A stretch of 64,000 nucleotides of DNA from positions 62,001-126,000 of the forward strand of contig NZ_JACHEH010000002.1 in NCBI RefSeq assembly GCF_014201415.1, given 5' to 3'. A program made the position numbers and the translations under genes. Under the pieces are notes generated by a model. That model was given only the letters and a program-made list of their open reading frames with translations, had not been told where the DNA came from and searched no databases. This DNA comes from Chelatococcus composti (GTDB lineage: Bacteria; Pseudomonadota; Alphaproteobacteria; Rhizobiales; Beijerinckiaceae). Shown piece after piece: positions 37,941 through 46,143 of the stretch (position 1 is its first letter; every line of letters starts with the position of its first letter).

Positions 37941-38578
37941 CGGCCAACCCCACCATACGGCGGCACCGGTAGGAACGCGCGCCCGCTGCCGCCCGCGCGC
38001 CGCTCGGCCGAGCGCGAGCGCAGGATGGCGCGGGCCGGCGTCTGTTGGTCGTGCCGCGTCCTCAGCTCCGCCAGCATGTCCTCGACATCAGCGTGCCGGC
38101 GGCGGGCGTTGTCCGTGTCCTCGTTCAGGCCCTGCAGCAGGTACGCCTCGACCTTGGCAATGCAGACCTCGACGAACCCCGGCGGCCACTTGTCCGGGTC
38201 GGGGGCCCGCACATAGAGGATGGTCAGGCCCTGGTCGTGATCGCAGCAGAGCTTGTCGTCGACGATCTCGTACCGGTTGAGCGGGACCGAGCCTGGGCCG
38301 CCGTTCAGCCCGATCCAGACCGACGAGACGTGCAGGCAGTCGCCCGGCAGAGCGTAGGCTTTCGACAGGAGCGGATGCGGCGACGACGGCAGCAGGCCGG
38401 CAAGCGGCACCGTGCGCGTGGCAAAATTCCAGTCGTGCTTCGCGATCAGATAGCCGACGGCGCGCCGATAGGCCGATTCCGCCATGGTCCAGGCATCGGA
38501 GCCGTCATACTCGACGTTGAGCCGGTTGTTGCCGGTGCCGAGCAGTGCATCGTTGATGATGGAAAGCCGACTTGCCAT
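37937..38578 (-). CDS. Tail tubular protein A, T7 gp11-like adaptor
   Basis: A 212-residue protein (T7 gp11 is 196). MASRLSIINDALLGTGNNRL, the repeated aromatic/alanine pattern in YRRAVGYLIAKHDWNFATRTV, and FVEVCIAKVEAYLLQGLNED are features of the podovirus gatekeeper/TTPA family, which joins portal to nozzle. It starts at the ATG at 38578. A terminator and an 11-mer copy precede it, so a new transcription unit probably begins here. Confidence 0.8.
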   Translation of the reverse strand: MASRLSIINDALLGTGNNRLNVEYDGSDAWTMAESAYRRAVGYLIAKHDWNFATRTVPLAGLLPSSPHPLLSKAYALPGDCLHVSSVWIGLNGGPGSVPLNRYEIVDDKLCCDHDQGLTILYVRAPDPDKWPPGFVEVCIAKVEAYLLQGLNEDTDNARRRHADVEDMLAELRTRHDQQTPARAILRSRSAERRAGGSGRAFLPVPPYGGVGR

Positions 38579-38626
38579 GCGCGGTCTCCCGAATTGCCCG
38601 CACGATGGCGCTCGCCCCCGGACGAT

Positions 38627-38637
38627 GCACCGCACAT
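38627..38637 (-). promoter_or_regulatory. Late-gene 11-mer, copy d (tail tube unit)
   Basis: The minus strand reads ATGTGCGGTGC. It lies just downstream of the capsid-unit terminator and about 50 bases before the gp11-like start, exactly where transcription would need to restart. Confidence 0.65.
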
Positions 38638-38638
38638 G

Positions 38639-38662
38639 AAAAAGCCCGGCACGAGGCCGGGC
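38639..38662 (-). terminator. Rho-independent terminator of the capsid unit
   Basis: On the minus strand, GCCCGGC pairs with GCCGGGC around a 5-base loop, followed by five T residues. It lies 26 bp after the stop of the last head gene (38,688) and splits head from tail transcription. Confidence 0.85.
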
Positions 38663-38687
38663 CTTTCGTCCGCCGAGACGGTGAGGG

Positions 38688-38999
38688 TCAGCCGGCGGCG
38701 TTCAGTTCCGCCGCCTTCTTCTCCGCCTCCTCCTTCGTCAGCTTCTCGACGACTTCTTTGTCGCCGTCCATGACGGAGTAGGAGCCCTTGCCGCGGTGGA
38801 CCGCCACGAACCGCGGCTTGTCGCCGGCGGCCGCTTCATCGCCAGCCTTGGCCTCGGGCGCCAGCTCCTGCTTCTTCTCCGCTGGAAACGGCTGGAAGCT
38901 CCACTCGCCCGGATGGCCGACGACGGCCTCGCGTGCGTCGATGGTGTAGAGCTCGGCAGTCGCGCCGCTGCGGTGATAGATGGTGATCTTCCTCGGCAT
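38688..38999 (-). CDS. Phage hypothetical protein after capsid genes
   Basis: A 103-residue protein. The N-terminal ~40 residues look beta-rich (KITIYHRSGATAELYTIDAREAVV). The middle is Lys/Glu/Ala-rich, and the C-terminus helical (KLTKEEAEKKAAELNAA). It is placed between the cement-like protein and the tail tube genes. A minor head or accessory protein is likely; the family is not recognised. Confidence 0.65.
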   Translation of the reverse strand: MPRKITIYHRSGATAELYTIDAREAVVGHPGEWSFQPFPAEKKQELAPEAKAGDEAAAGDKPRFVAVHRGKGSYSVMDGDKEVVEKLTKEEAEKKAAELNAAG

Positions 39000-39035
39000 T
39001 GTCGGTTCCCAGGATCAAATGTGGGAGCGCCCCTC

Positions 39036-39464
39036 TTACGGGCACTCCGAAAGCCAGGCCGAGAACGTGATCGACGGCGTGGTCCCACCTGCAATCAGCC
39101 GCAGCCGCAGGTAGGTGAACTCATCGATCAGATCGTTCGAGACCGGAATGGCGTACCGCCCCGTCGGCGACGTGCGGGCACCACCGGTGCGGGCCGCGGT
39201 GGGGCCGATCTCAAGCATCGCAAGGTTCTCGATGCTGCCAGAGAAGTTGGCGGCATCCGCGCCCTGCAGCAGAAACGTGTACAGCTCATCCCCGTCGGTC
39301 GCGTCGTAGCTCGTGACATCGATCACGAGCGCCATGTCCTGCCGCCCCTTGCCAATCTTGAGCACGACATCCGAGCCGTTCTTCTGGACGTTGCCCGTCG
39401 CCGTCAAAGTCACGCCTTCGCCGAACAGCGTGTTGGCGTCGAGCGGGTAGTAGCGCTTCGCCAT
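39036..39464 (-). CDS. Capsid cement-like protein (Bbp16-type)
   Basis: A 142-residue beta-rich protein directly downstream of the major capsid gene. The pattern of size, position and NTLFGEGVTLTATGN...DMALVIDVTSYDATDGDELYTF resembles the Bordetella phage BPP-1 Bbp16 capsid cement family. It would stabilise the head at the capsomer junctions. The family call is by resemblance and gene order, not by a search. Confidence 0.6.
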   Translation of the reverse strand: MAKRYYPLDANTLFGEGVTLTATGNVQKNGSDVVLKIGKGRQDMALVIDVTSYDATDGDELYTFLLQGADAANFSGSIENLAMLEIGPTAARTGGARTSPTGRYAIPVSNDLIDEFTYLRLRLIAGGTTPSITFSAWLSECP

Positions 39465-39521
39465 TGTCCTATCTCCACCCTTCCCGTTGCAGAAAGGGGC
39501 CCGGCGTACCGGGCCCGCCCA

Positions 39522-40478
39522 TTACGCAGTGATCGCGCCGTTGGCGATGCTGGTCAGCCGGCAGATCGAGTATTCCTTCGAGACCAGGCCCCAGTCCCAC
39601 TTGATGTGGGTCGACAGCAGAGGCAGACCGGGAAGCTGCCCCTCATCCGTGACCCGGAGCGGCACGCCCTCGATCATGAACACGCCATCCTCGCTGAACG
39701 AGACCACGAACAGCGAGGTCGTGACGGCGCTGCCACCGCCGTTGGCAACCTCGTCGAACGGCAGGATGGAGTCGTCGCGCGACTTCGGGTAGCCGAACAG
39801 GAACGGCAGATCGCCAAAGGCCAGAACGTTCCGCCCAAGCGGGTCACGCTGGTCGTAGTTGAGCATGTTGTTGGTGATCTGTGGGTTGCGCGCCGCGGCG
39901 TTCAGCAGCGGCTTGAGCGCCCGGTCGCAGATGATGTGCGTCGGGTTGCGGACGTTGTTGATCGCCTCGTCGAGCTTGGCAAGCGACAGGGGCGCGCCAC
40001 CGGAGTTGGTCGAATTGTGAATGGTGGTCTGCTCATCCATCGCCGCGCGGAGCTTGAGGCCCTTCGGTTCGCGCGGATCGGCGATGTTGTCGCCGTTGAT
40101 GAACGTGCGGGTGAAGTGCCGCGCCATGGCCTTCACCTTGAGCGCTTCCTGCTCCGCACGATGCTGCGGCCCGAGCTCGTCGACGAGAGCACGGTCCACC
40201 TTCACGTACTCGTCCATCAGGAAGACGCCTTCCTCCTGCATGGAGGTGCGCCCCGAGCTGGCGTTGCCGGGCTCGTTGTACGCACGGAACTTGACGTCCG
40301 GCAGCTCCTCTTCCTGCGGATAGCGATACTTGCCCTTCTTGGCCGGGCGAATGACCATCGCGGCCATGATGTCGGACTCGCCGACGAAAGTCTCGACGAC
40401 CGCCCGCTCTGCGCTGCCCTCCTCAAGGCGCTGGCTGTACTGCACCAGCGTCAGGGCTTCCTCGAATTCTCCCGCCAT
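39522..40478 (-). CDS. Major capsid protein
   Basis: A 318-residue protein between scaffold and cement genes. Capsid-like segments are DVKFRAYNEPGNASSGRTSMQEEGVFLMDEYVKVDRAL, FINGDNIADPREPKGLKLR and a C-terminal LFVVSFSEDGVFMIEGVPLRV. The N-terminal helix (GEFEEALTLVQYSQRL) could be the capsid N-arm. The length fits podovirus coat proteins with an HK97-type fold. The ribosome-binding region contains GAGAGC before the ATG at 40478. Confidence 0.82.
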   Translation of the reverse strand: MAGEFEEALTLVQYSQRLEEGSAERAVVETFVGESDIMAAMVIRPAKKGKYRYPQEEELPDVKFRAYNEPGNASSGRTSMQEEGVFLMDEYVKVDRALVDELGPQHRAEQEALKVKAMARHFTRTFINGDNIADPREPKGLKLRAAMDEQTTIHNSTNSGGAPLSLAKLDEAINNVRNPTHIICDRALKPLLNAAARNPQITNNMLNYDQRDPLGRNVLAFGDLPFLFGYPKSRDDSILPFDEVANGGGSAVTTSLFVVSFSEDGVFMIEGVPLRVTDEGQLPGLPLLSTHIKWDWGLVSKEYSICRLTSIANGAITA

Positions 40479-40503
40479 TTCGTGCTCTCCTCACCCCTTC
40501 CCG

Positions 40504-41304
40504 TCAACCGCGGGCCATCCCAAGCCGCTGCCGCGCGGCCATGAACTTCTGGGCCGGCGTCATCCGGTCCCAGCCCTCGATCTGCCCCGCTCCGGCCTTC
40601 TCGCGCCCGGCCTGCGTGAAGCCGGGCCCGCCGCTCGTGACGGTGCGGATCAGGCGCTCAAGCCCCTCAACCGCAGGGGCAAACTGCAGAAGATGCTCGA
40701 AGAACGGCATCACCTCCGGCCCGAGCTTGGCCGTCAGGAAGTTCTTCACCGCCGCCACGCGGTCGGCGCCCTTCGGGCCCAGCGCTTCGATCTGCTTGCC
40801 TTTCAGTGCCTCGATTTTCTGGAGCTCAGCGATCTGGTGCTTGGCGTACTCGCCAACCAGGCGCTCGAATCCGGCCTGGTCGAGGCCGAGCTGATGCGCA
40901 ATCTGCCGCCCGAAATTGACCATCGGGTCGTTCGCATCGAGCTGGAAATCGAAGCCATCCGGCGCCTTCCAGTCGGCCGGCAGCTTGAGCTCGTAAGCGT
41001 CCGGCTTCTCCGGCACCGCCGCGCGGCGCGAATCCTCCGCGGCCTTGAAGGCGGCGAGGTCGTCCAGATATGCCTTGAGGTCGGCGCCCTTGATCTCGCC
41101 TTTCTCGGCATCCCAGAACTGCTCAGCCAGCCAGTCGGGGCGCTGCGGTCGATCAGGCGGGGACGCGCCGGCGAACCCCTCGGGCGCGACCGCCGCCGTG
41201 CTCGCGGGCATACCGCTGCCGGAGCCGTTCGAGGTTGAGGTCGTCGTCTGCGTCGTCGCCGCTGTCGCCGTGGCCCCTGCGTTCGCTGTCGTCATCGTCC
41301 GCAC
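40504..41304 (-). CDS. Capsid scaffolding protein
   Basis: A 266-residue protein. A Thr/Ala/Gly-rich disordered N-terminus (residues 1-45) precedes a long charged helical body and a basic C-terminal helix (TPAQKFMAARQRLGMARG) that would contact the coat protein. Position immediately before the major capsid gene and composition are typical. The first ~50 codons overlap the 3' end of the upstream gene by 152 bp in another frame. Confidence 0.75.
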   Translation of the reverse strand: MRTMTTANAGATATAATTQTTTSTSNGSGSGMPASTAAVAPEGFAGASPPDRPQRPDWLAEQFWDAEKGEIKGADLKAYLDDLAAFKAAEDSRRAAVPEKPDAYELKLPADWKAPDGFDFQLDANDPMVNFGRQIAHQLGLDQAGFERLVGEYAKHQIAELQKIEALKGKQIEALGPKGADRVAAVKNFLTAKLGPEVMPFFEHLLQFAPAVEGLERLIRTVTSGGPGFTQAGREKAGAGQIEGWDRMTPAQKFMAARQRLGMARG

Positions 41305-41503
41305 TCACCGCAAATCCCAGGATGGTTGCGGCCAATCTGCGGGCGCCCTCATGCTCATGCACCGCACAGGACGGGGAACCAGGCGGCATGACCTCCAGAA
41401 GCTGCCGCCGCAGCCACAGAACGGCCTTCTTGCCGTCCCCCGGGAACGGGCGATCCGTCAGTATCCGATGCCACGCCTGGGCCAGCTCTTGATCGGGGCT
41501 CAT
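41153..41503 (-). CDS. Bbp19-like phage protein overlapping the scaffold gene
   Basis: A 116-residue protein that starts right at the portal stop (ATGAGC, 4-base overlap). MSPDQELAQAWHRILTDRPFPGDGKKAVLWLRRQLLEVM and HEHEGARRLAATILGFA resemble the small protein encoded before podovirus scaffolds (BPP-1 Bbp19 type). The last ~50 codons are Asp/Arg-rich and overlap the scaffold gene out of frame. An 11-mer copy lies inside this gene. The role is unknown. Confidence 0.6.
   Translation of the reverse strand: MSPDQELAQAWHRILTDRPFPGDGKKAVLWLRRQLLEVMPPGSPSCAVHEHEGARRLAATILGFAVSADDDDSERRGHGDSGDDADDDLNLERLRQRYAREHGGGRARGVRRRVPA
41359..41369 (-). promoter_or_regulatory. Late-gene 11-mer, copy e (scaffold/capsid unit)
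   Basis: The minus strand reads CTGTGCGGTGC. It lies inside the Bbp19-like coding region, 55 bases before the scaffold start, at the usual distance for the motif. Confidence 0.55.
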
Positions 41504-43059
41504 GCGACCTCCGTACCTGCCGGCATACCGCCGCCACCGCCCAGAACAGGCGCGAGCTGCTGCACCGCTCGCGCGATCTCTTCCTGCGAGCGCAGCACCA
41601 CCACGCTGTCGCGCAGCTTCTCCTTGATGTTCTCCAGCGTCTTCGGCCCGTCGACGATCACCTCGGCCGTCTGCGGCAGGTAGGCCCTCGCCATCTCAAG
41701 AATGCGGCCGGCAATCTGCACGTCCTGGTGCTCCTGCGCCTGCTCGGTCGGGTCATAGGGCACGAGAGCGATTTCGTTGCCGTTGACCTTCACCGGCGCA
41801 ATGGCGCCGCGCTGTTCGAGCAGGTACTTGAACCGCAGGAACACCTGCGCTGGAAACTCCTTCCAGAACACCTTGCCCGGCGTGCCGATGCGGCGCTTGG
41901 CCCGTGCTAGCTCGTCAAGCCACTGCTCAGCCGTCGGCGGCGTCTTGCCGACCTGTTCCGGGAAGTCGATGAAGTGCAGACGGCGGATGCGTGCCTCGAT
42001 CTTCTGGAAGGTGAACTCCGCGGTCATGGAATCCGAGCCGAAATCCATCGGCAGGAACGGCGCACCCGAGCCCCACGGCCGCGCCGGATAGCCCATGCCC
42101 GGCTCGATGCCGCCCGACAGGTTGATCACCCCGTCGTCGGCATAGAAAAACGGCGGATGCACCTGGAAGTCGCGCGCCTCTATGTCGAGCTTTTCCAGCT
42201 CGTCGAGGCGGCGCAGCTCCGGGAGCGACTGCAGCATCGGGCCGTCGCCATACGGGAACGACTGGTCGACATTCATCCGCCCGACAATGAGCGGGCAGGA
42301 GCCCTCGCCGCGCAGCACGCCATCGTCGACAACCCGGTCGCCGATCATGATGACCCACTGCCACACTACATCCGACATGTCGTCCCACCGGCGCCAGAAG
42401 CCCCACCGCACCTGGCACGATCTGTTCGGGTCGCTCTTCACCTTCTCCCGAATGTCGTCAGGCAGCCGAACCCCAGGCAGAAGCGCGGGAATGTGCCGGT
42501 ACCGCGTCGAGCGGACGATGAAGCGGTCATCAACCTCGCCATAGGGCCCGACGTTGATCTCCAGCTCCCGTAACGGGACGTGCTGGCAGACGATGGGCTC
42601 GTTCGGCCGCAGGCTGTCTATCCAGAGCGCAACGGTGCCGAGCGATAGGTCAGGCATGAATGCCTGGGCCGCGGCGGCGTAGAAATTCGACGCCTTGATC
42701 GCGGCCATGATCTTCGCCGTCTGCTCGTCAATGTCGTCCTTAATGTCGTTGAACTCATCCTCCGACATCTCGATGCCGGGCTTCTGGTCGCACCAGTTGA
42801 TCACCTCCGGCATGAAGGTGTTCAGCACCTCGGTGGCGAAGTCCTGGGCGACCTCCATGGCGAGCGAGGTATGCAGGAGGGAGGATTCGTCCTCGCGCGC
42901 CCTGTCAGGATTCGTGATGACGTTCGACGAGACGTCCTTCGACCGGCGCGGCGCCGTGAAGAAATAGCCCTCGCGCAGATCAACTTCGATCTGCGACTTG
43001 CAGGCGCGGGCGTCCTTGAGACGCTGCACCGCCTCCTTCTCGAGCGCGGTCGCCGCCAT
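41500..43059 (-). CDS. Portal (head-to-tail connector) protein
   Basis: A 519-residue protein of the T7/BPP-1-type portal group. Characteristic segments are an N-terminal charged helix, KTAKIMAAI-like and LGTVALWIDSLRPNEPIVCQHVPLREL in the wing/clip, and a C-terminal helical region with GTPGKVFWKEFPAQVFLRFKYLLEQRGAI. It ends in a flexible Gly/Pro tail. The dodecameric ring it forms is the packaging vertex. It follows the 72-residue coiled-coil gene by 6 bp. Confidence 0.87.
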   Translation of the reverse strand: MAATALEKEAVQRLKDARACKSQIEVDLREGYFFTAPRRSKDVSSNVITNPDRAREDESSLLHTSLAMEVAQDFATEVLNTFMPEVINWCDQKPGIEMSEDEFNDIKDDIDEQTAKIMAAIKASNFYAAAAQAFMPDLSLGTVALWIDSLRPNEPIVCQHVPLRELEINVGPYGEVDDRFIVRSTRYRHIPALLPGVRLPDDIREKVKSDPNRSCQVRWGFWRRWDDMSDVVWQWVIMIGDRVVDDGVLRGEGSCPLIVGRMNVDQSFPYGDGPMLQSLPELRRLDELEKLDIEARDFQVHPPFFYADDGVINLSGGIEPGMGYPARPWGSGAPFLPMDFGSDSMTAEFTFQKIEARIRRLHFIDFPEQVGKTPPTAEQWLDELARAKRRIGTPGKVFWKEFPAQVFLRFKYLLEQRGAIAPVKVNGNEIALVPYDPTEQAQEHQDVQIAGRILEMARAYLPQTAEVIVDGPKTLENIKEKLRDSVVVLRSQEEIARAVQQLAPVLGGGGGMPAGTEVA

Positions 43060-43065
43060 GGCCGA

Positions 43066-43284
43066 TCACCGTGCCGCCGTGGCGATGGACCGGGCGCCGA
43101 ACGTCCGCAGGAGCCGGTTCGTGTCTCGGGCAAGCAGGGCCTGCATGGCGCCGGCCTGCGCCTCTTCCGCCTCGCGCCGCTGCCGTTCGATCTCGGCCCG
43201 CTGCTGAGCAAGCCGTTGCTCTTCCTGGATCTGCTGCGCGATCATCATGCGCCGCTGGGAGCTGCCGGAGAATGCGTTTCCCAT
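43066..43284 (-). CDS. Small coiled-coil phage protein before portal
   Basis: 72 residues from the ATG at 43284 (MGNAFSGSSQRRMMIAQQ); an alternative start at 43299 adds five. Residues ~12-55 are a Gln/Glu/Arg-rich coiled coil (QIQEEQRLAQQRAEIERQRREAEE). It may assist portal or scaffold assembly. No family is recognised. An 11-mer copy precedes it, so it begins the portal transcription unit. Confidence 0.6.
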   Translation of the reverse strand: MGNAFSGSSQRRMMIAQQIQEEQRLAQQRAEIERQRREAEEAQAGAMQALLARDTNRLLRTFGARSIATAAR

Positions 43285-43336
43285 GGGTCGGACCTCCATT
43301 CGTCAGGCCCGACACTCCCCCCGCGGCGCGAAAACC

Positions 43337-43347
43337 GCACCGCACAG
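43337..43347 (-). promoter_or_regulatory. Late-gene 11-mer, copy f (portal unit)
   Basis: The minus strand reads CTGTGCGGTGC. It lies 4 bases after the stop of the upstream gene and about 53 bases before the preferred ATG at 43284. Confidence 0.6.
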
Positions 43348-43350
43348 GGC

Positions 43351-43767
43351 TCAGTCGACGAGCGCGCCACCCTGCCGCAGCAGCGCCCGATAGAGCCCGT
43401 CCGGCCGCAATGCCTGCGTCCGGCAACCGACGAGATGCGCAATCGCCGGCACGCACCAGAAACCCACGCGGAACCAGAACCGCCGACCATCGCGCGGCGA
43501 GAACGCCACCGTCACCGCGTGGTCGCGAATCCGGCTCATGTGCTCCCACGCCAGCGCGCCGTCGGTGATCACGGCGATCCGCGAGCGGCGAAGGCTCACG
43601 TCGTAGAACACCCAGTGCCCGCTCTCCGGTATCCAGCCAGCTGCCGATACGTGCTTGAACCGGCCGAGCGCCAGCCACGACAGCCACCGCGACCGCGCCC
43701 GCGTCTCGAAGAACACGAACCACGTCGCCGGCTCGACGCCAAGGCTCTCGAACGCGCGATCCGCCAT
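43351..43767 (-). CDS. Phage hypothetical protein (terminase-portal interval)
   Basis: A 138-residue protein from the ATG at 43767. It is rich in Trp, Phe and Arg (ATWFVFFETRARSRWLSWLALGRFKHV; GHWVFYDVSL), with a compact-domain pattern. No membrane segment or known motif is seen. Proteins of this size are often encoded between the terminase and portal in related phages; the function is unknown. It is preceded by an overlapping small gene, in the same unit as TerL. Confidence 0.7.
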   Translation of the reverse strand: MADRAFESLGVEPATWFVFFETRARSRWLSWLALGRFKHVSAAGWIPESGHWVFYDVSLRRSRIAVITDGALAWEHMSRIRDHAVTVAFSPRDGRRFWFRVGFWCVPAIAHLVGCRTQALRPDGLYRALLRQGGALVD

Positions 43768-43768
43768 G

Positions 43769-44023
43769 TCAGTCCTCCATGAAGAGCATCTTCGCGTGTT
43801 CGATGACGCCAACCGTGCGAACCGCTCCAGGCGACGATTGCCGGTAGCCGACCTCATCGCCGTTCGCGAACGCGACGAAAATCGTGTCGACCTGCCGCTC
43901 GCCGGCATCAATCTCCCGTAACAGCGACACGAGCACGTCGCGCGGCGTCCATTTCGAGCCGTCAAGCTCCCTGCTGGCCCGGATTTCGCCTATCGACATC
44001 GGCGCCTTCGAGAAGTCGTCCAT
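43769..44023 (-). CDS. Small phage hypothetical protein after terminase
   Basis: An 84-residue protein whose ATG shares one base with the TerL stop (TGATG). KWTPRDVLVSLLREIDAGERQVDTIFVAFANGDEVGYRQSS looks like a small alpha/beta domain. It is translationally coupled to TerL and to the next gene. Similar small proteins occur after TerL in other podovirus-like prophages, but I cannot assign a role. Confidence 0.65.
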   Translation of the reverse strand: MDDFSKAPMSIGEIRASRELDGSKWTPRDVLVSLLREIDAGERQVDTIFVAFANGDEVGYRQSSPGAVRTVGVIEHAKMLFMED

Positions 44024-45627
44024 CACGACACCCGCCGCAGCGAGCGGGCCCCCCGATACCACTTCACCGGCTGGTTCGATCCGGCCTCCCCTGGCCGCGG
44101 CCGGCCCACCATCGCCCGGCCCTCGCCGGCGCCCAGCAGCAGGTATTGCAGCGCGTCCGCAATGTCCGAGTAGCGGTCCTTCACCGGCACCGTCCGCTGG
44201 TCGTCACCCTTCTTGAAGCGGTAGCCGCCGGCCATCGCCATCTTCAGCGTCACCACCGACGGCGACAGCAGGAACCGCGGCGCGCCGTCCCGCATCGTGT
44301 TCAGCGCGTACTCCACCACCTCAAGGCGCGTGGCGATGTCGTTCGTCGGCACCGGCGCCGGTCGCACGCTCATCCCGAACGACGCGAACACGTCGTAGGC
44401 CGTCACGTCCGACGCCTGCGTCTTGTCCTGCCCCTTCGGGTCGCCGTGCAGTCGCAGGCGCCCGTACCGGACAGCCTTCTCCACGGACTCCGTGTCCTCG
44501 CCGTCGAGAAGCCCTGGGCAATGCTGGTACAGCCACCGCCGAACGCGCGGCGCGAACACCGACGCGCCCTGATCGCTTCCGACGAGCTCGCCAATGATCT
44601 GCCAGCGGTCGTTGATGATCTGCCCGAACACCGCCGCCGGCCGCCGGCCAAAGTCCAGCCCCACCTCGACCGGCCAGTTCGCGTTGTACCGCAGTAGCTC
44701 TTTCGCGACGTGCGTCTCCTCGCGGAACATCGGCCACACGGCCTGCCCGTCAATCGGCGCCGTGATCCGGTTCATGATCGAGCTGTCGATCCAGCGTTTC
44801 GACTTGCCCTTGATCGTTTCCAGGTACAGCGGCCGGCCGCCGATCTTCGGGATCCATTTCAGGTTTTCGGCTTCCGGGTTCAGCTTGTAGTCGACAACCG
44901 TCTTCCCATCGGCGCCGAACACCTCAATCAGCCCCGGCGGCTGCACGAAATACTCCCAGCCCTCCGGCCACACCCATTCGGCCTGCTCTTCCTCCGGCAT
45001 GTCCTCGGGCAACGGCACCTCGCCCGTCAGCCGCGGCAGCCAGTGGTCCTCCGTCGGAGAGTTCAGGTCAGCGAACAGCCCCGACCACGTGGCCCCGCCA
45101 TCCTTCACGGCCGGGTAGTAGCCGATGCGCGACTCCGCCTCATCAAACACCTCCTTCGGAATGTACTGCAGCTCATTGATCCAGCCGCCCGTCCATTCCG
45201 TCGAGCGCAGCTTCGACACGTCCTCCGGCTTGTCGAGCGCCAGGAACACCACCTCCGCCAGCACGTCCCCCTTGCGCAGGTAATGCACCATCGGCTTCGA
45301 CCACGTGAAACGGCCGAAATCCCGCTCCGGAAACCAGTCCAGCCACGTCTTCACGGTCGAGCGCTGCAGCTCCGGATACGAATTGCGGATCACGAACCAC
45401 CGCGACCGCCGCAGCCCATCCGGACCCGGTGCCTGCTCGCACGCCCGACGGTAAATCTCCATGCAGCACGCCGACGAAGTGCCCGAGCGGATCGGCCCGC
45501 GGATGATCCGCACCCGCGCATTCGACAGCAGAAACCCACGCAGCACCTTCCCGTCGGGCTCGTAGATCGGCCGCCCGTCCGCATCGCGCTCAATCCGCGG
45601 CCGATCCTCGGCGTCAACGTCCGTCAT
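44023..45627 (-). CDS. Terminase large subunit
   Basis: A 534-residue DNA packaging motor. The N-terminal ATPase has a P-loop-like segment IIRGPIRSGTSSACCMEI (about residue 45) in which the usual Walker A lysine is replaced by threonine. The Walker B/coupling region is near TEWTGGWINELQYI. The C-terminal RNase H-like nuclease shows VEVGLDFGRRPAAVFG (first Asp) and VKDRYSDIADALQYLLLG (last Asp). The start at ATG 45627 overlaps the upstream small gene. Confidence 0.9.
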   Translation of the reverse strand: MTDVDAEDRPRIERDADGRPIYEPDGKVLRGFLLSNARVRIIRGPIRSGTSSACCMEIYRRACEQAPGPDGLRRSRWFVIRNSYPELQRSTVKTWLDWFPERDFGRFTWSKPMVHYLRKGDVLAEVVFLALDKPEDVSKLRSTEWTGGWINELQYIPKEVFDEAESRIGYYPAVKDGGATWSGLFADLNSPTEDHWLPRLTGEVPLPEDMPEEEQAEWVWPEGWEYFVQPPGLIEVFGADGKTVVDYKLNPEAENLKWIPKIGGRPLYLETIKGKSKRWIDSSIMNRITAPIDGQAVWPMFREETHVAKELLRYNANWPVEVGLDFGRRPAAVFGQIINDRWQIIGELVGSDQGASVFAPRVRRWLYQHCPGLLDGEDTESVEKAVRYGRLRLHGDPKGQDKTQASDVTAYDVFASFGMSVRPAPVPTNDIATRLEVVEYALNTMRDGAPRFLLSPSVVTLKMAMAGGYRFKKGDDQRTVPVKDRYSDIADALQYLLLGAGEGRAMVGRPRPGEAGSNQPVKWYRGARSLRRVS

Positions 45628-45878
45628 ACCCGCACCCATCCCTCGGCGCCCTGCACGAACGTCCCTTCCGTCGTCTCGACCATCAGCTTCCCGCCAAACA
45701 CCGTCGACGACCGAAGCTCGCCAGGCGGCATCGCACCACCCGCCACGCCAACACCCTCCTCGGGCCGCCACTCAGGCCACGGCTCGCCACGCGCCTCCGC
45801 CGCGCGAATGCGCTCCATGTGCGCACTCCACGCCTCCTCCTGCCGCTTTCGCCGCAGAACCTCCCGCGTCGTCGCCAT
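45624..45878 (-). CDS. Small phage protein preceding TerL
   Basis: 84 residues from the ATG at 45878, which has GGAGGG 5 bases upstream; this is why 45926 is rejected. The N-terminus is basic and helical (TTREVLRRKRQEEAWSAHMERIRAAEARG). The C-terminus is beta-like (GGKLMVETTEGTFVQGAEGWVRV). It overlaps the TerL start by 4 bases. Function unknown; it could assist terminase assembly. Confidence 0.65.
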   Translation of the reverse strand: MATTREVLRRKRQEEAWSAHMERIRAAEARGEPWPEWRPEEGVGVAGGAMPPGELRSSTVFGGKLMVETTEGTFVQGAEGWVRV

Positions 45879-46050
45879 CAGACCCTCCAACCCCGAATGT
45901 TCCGGGCCCAGAAATTTTCCAGACACCCCCCGGATGTTCCCCGCGGAAATCGTGTGGGGAGGGGAGGACGTCCAACTTTCGCACGCGTTTTGCCCCCACC
46001 CCCGCCCCGGCGCGCGCGTCCAGCGGCGAAGGGAGGTGGGGCCGGTCGCT

Positions 46051-46061
46051 GCACCGCACCA
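46051..46061 (-). promoter_or_regulatory. Late-gene 11-mer, copy g (large terminase unit)
   Basis: The minus strand reads TGGTGCGGTGC, the most divergent copy. It lies in the 265-bp gap between the small-terminase and pre-TerL genes, about 170 bases before the next start. Confidence 0.45.
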
Positions 46062-46143
46062 TGGCAGCGCCCGAGCGCGCCCGAGCCGATGCCGTCGCCT
46101 CGCCGAATACGTCGAGTTAACCGGCGCTTAACGCGAACCATCG

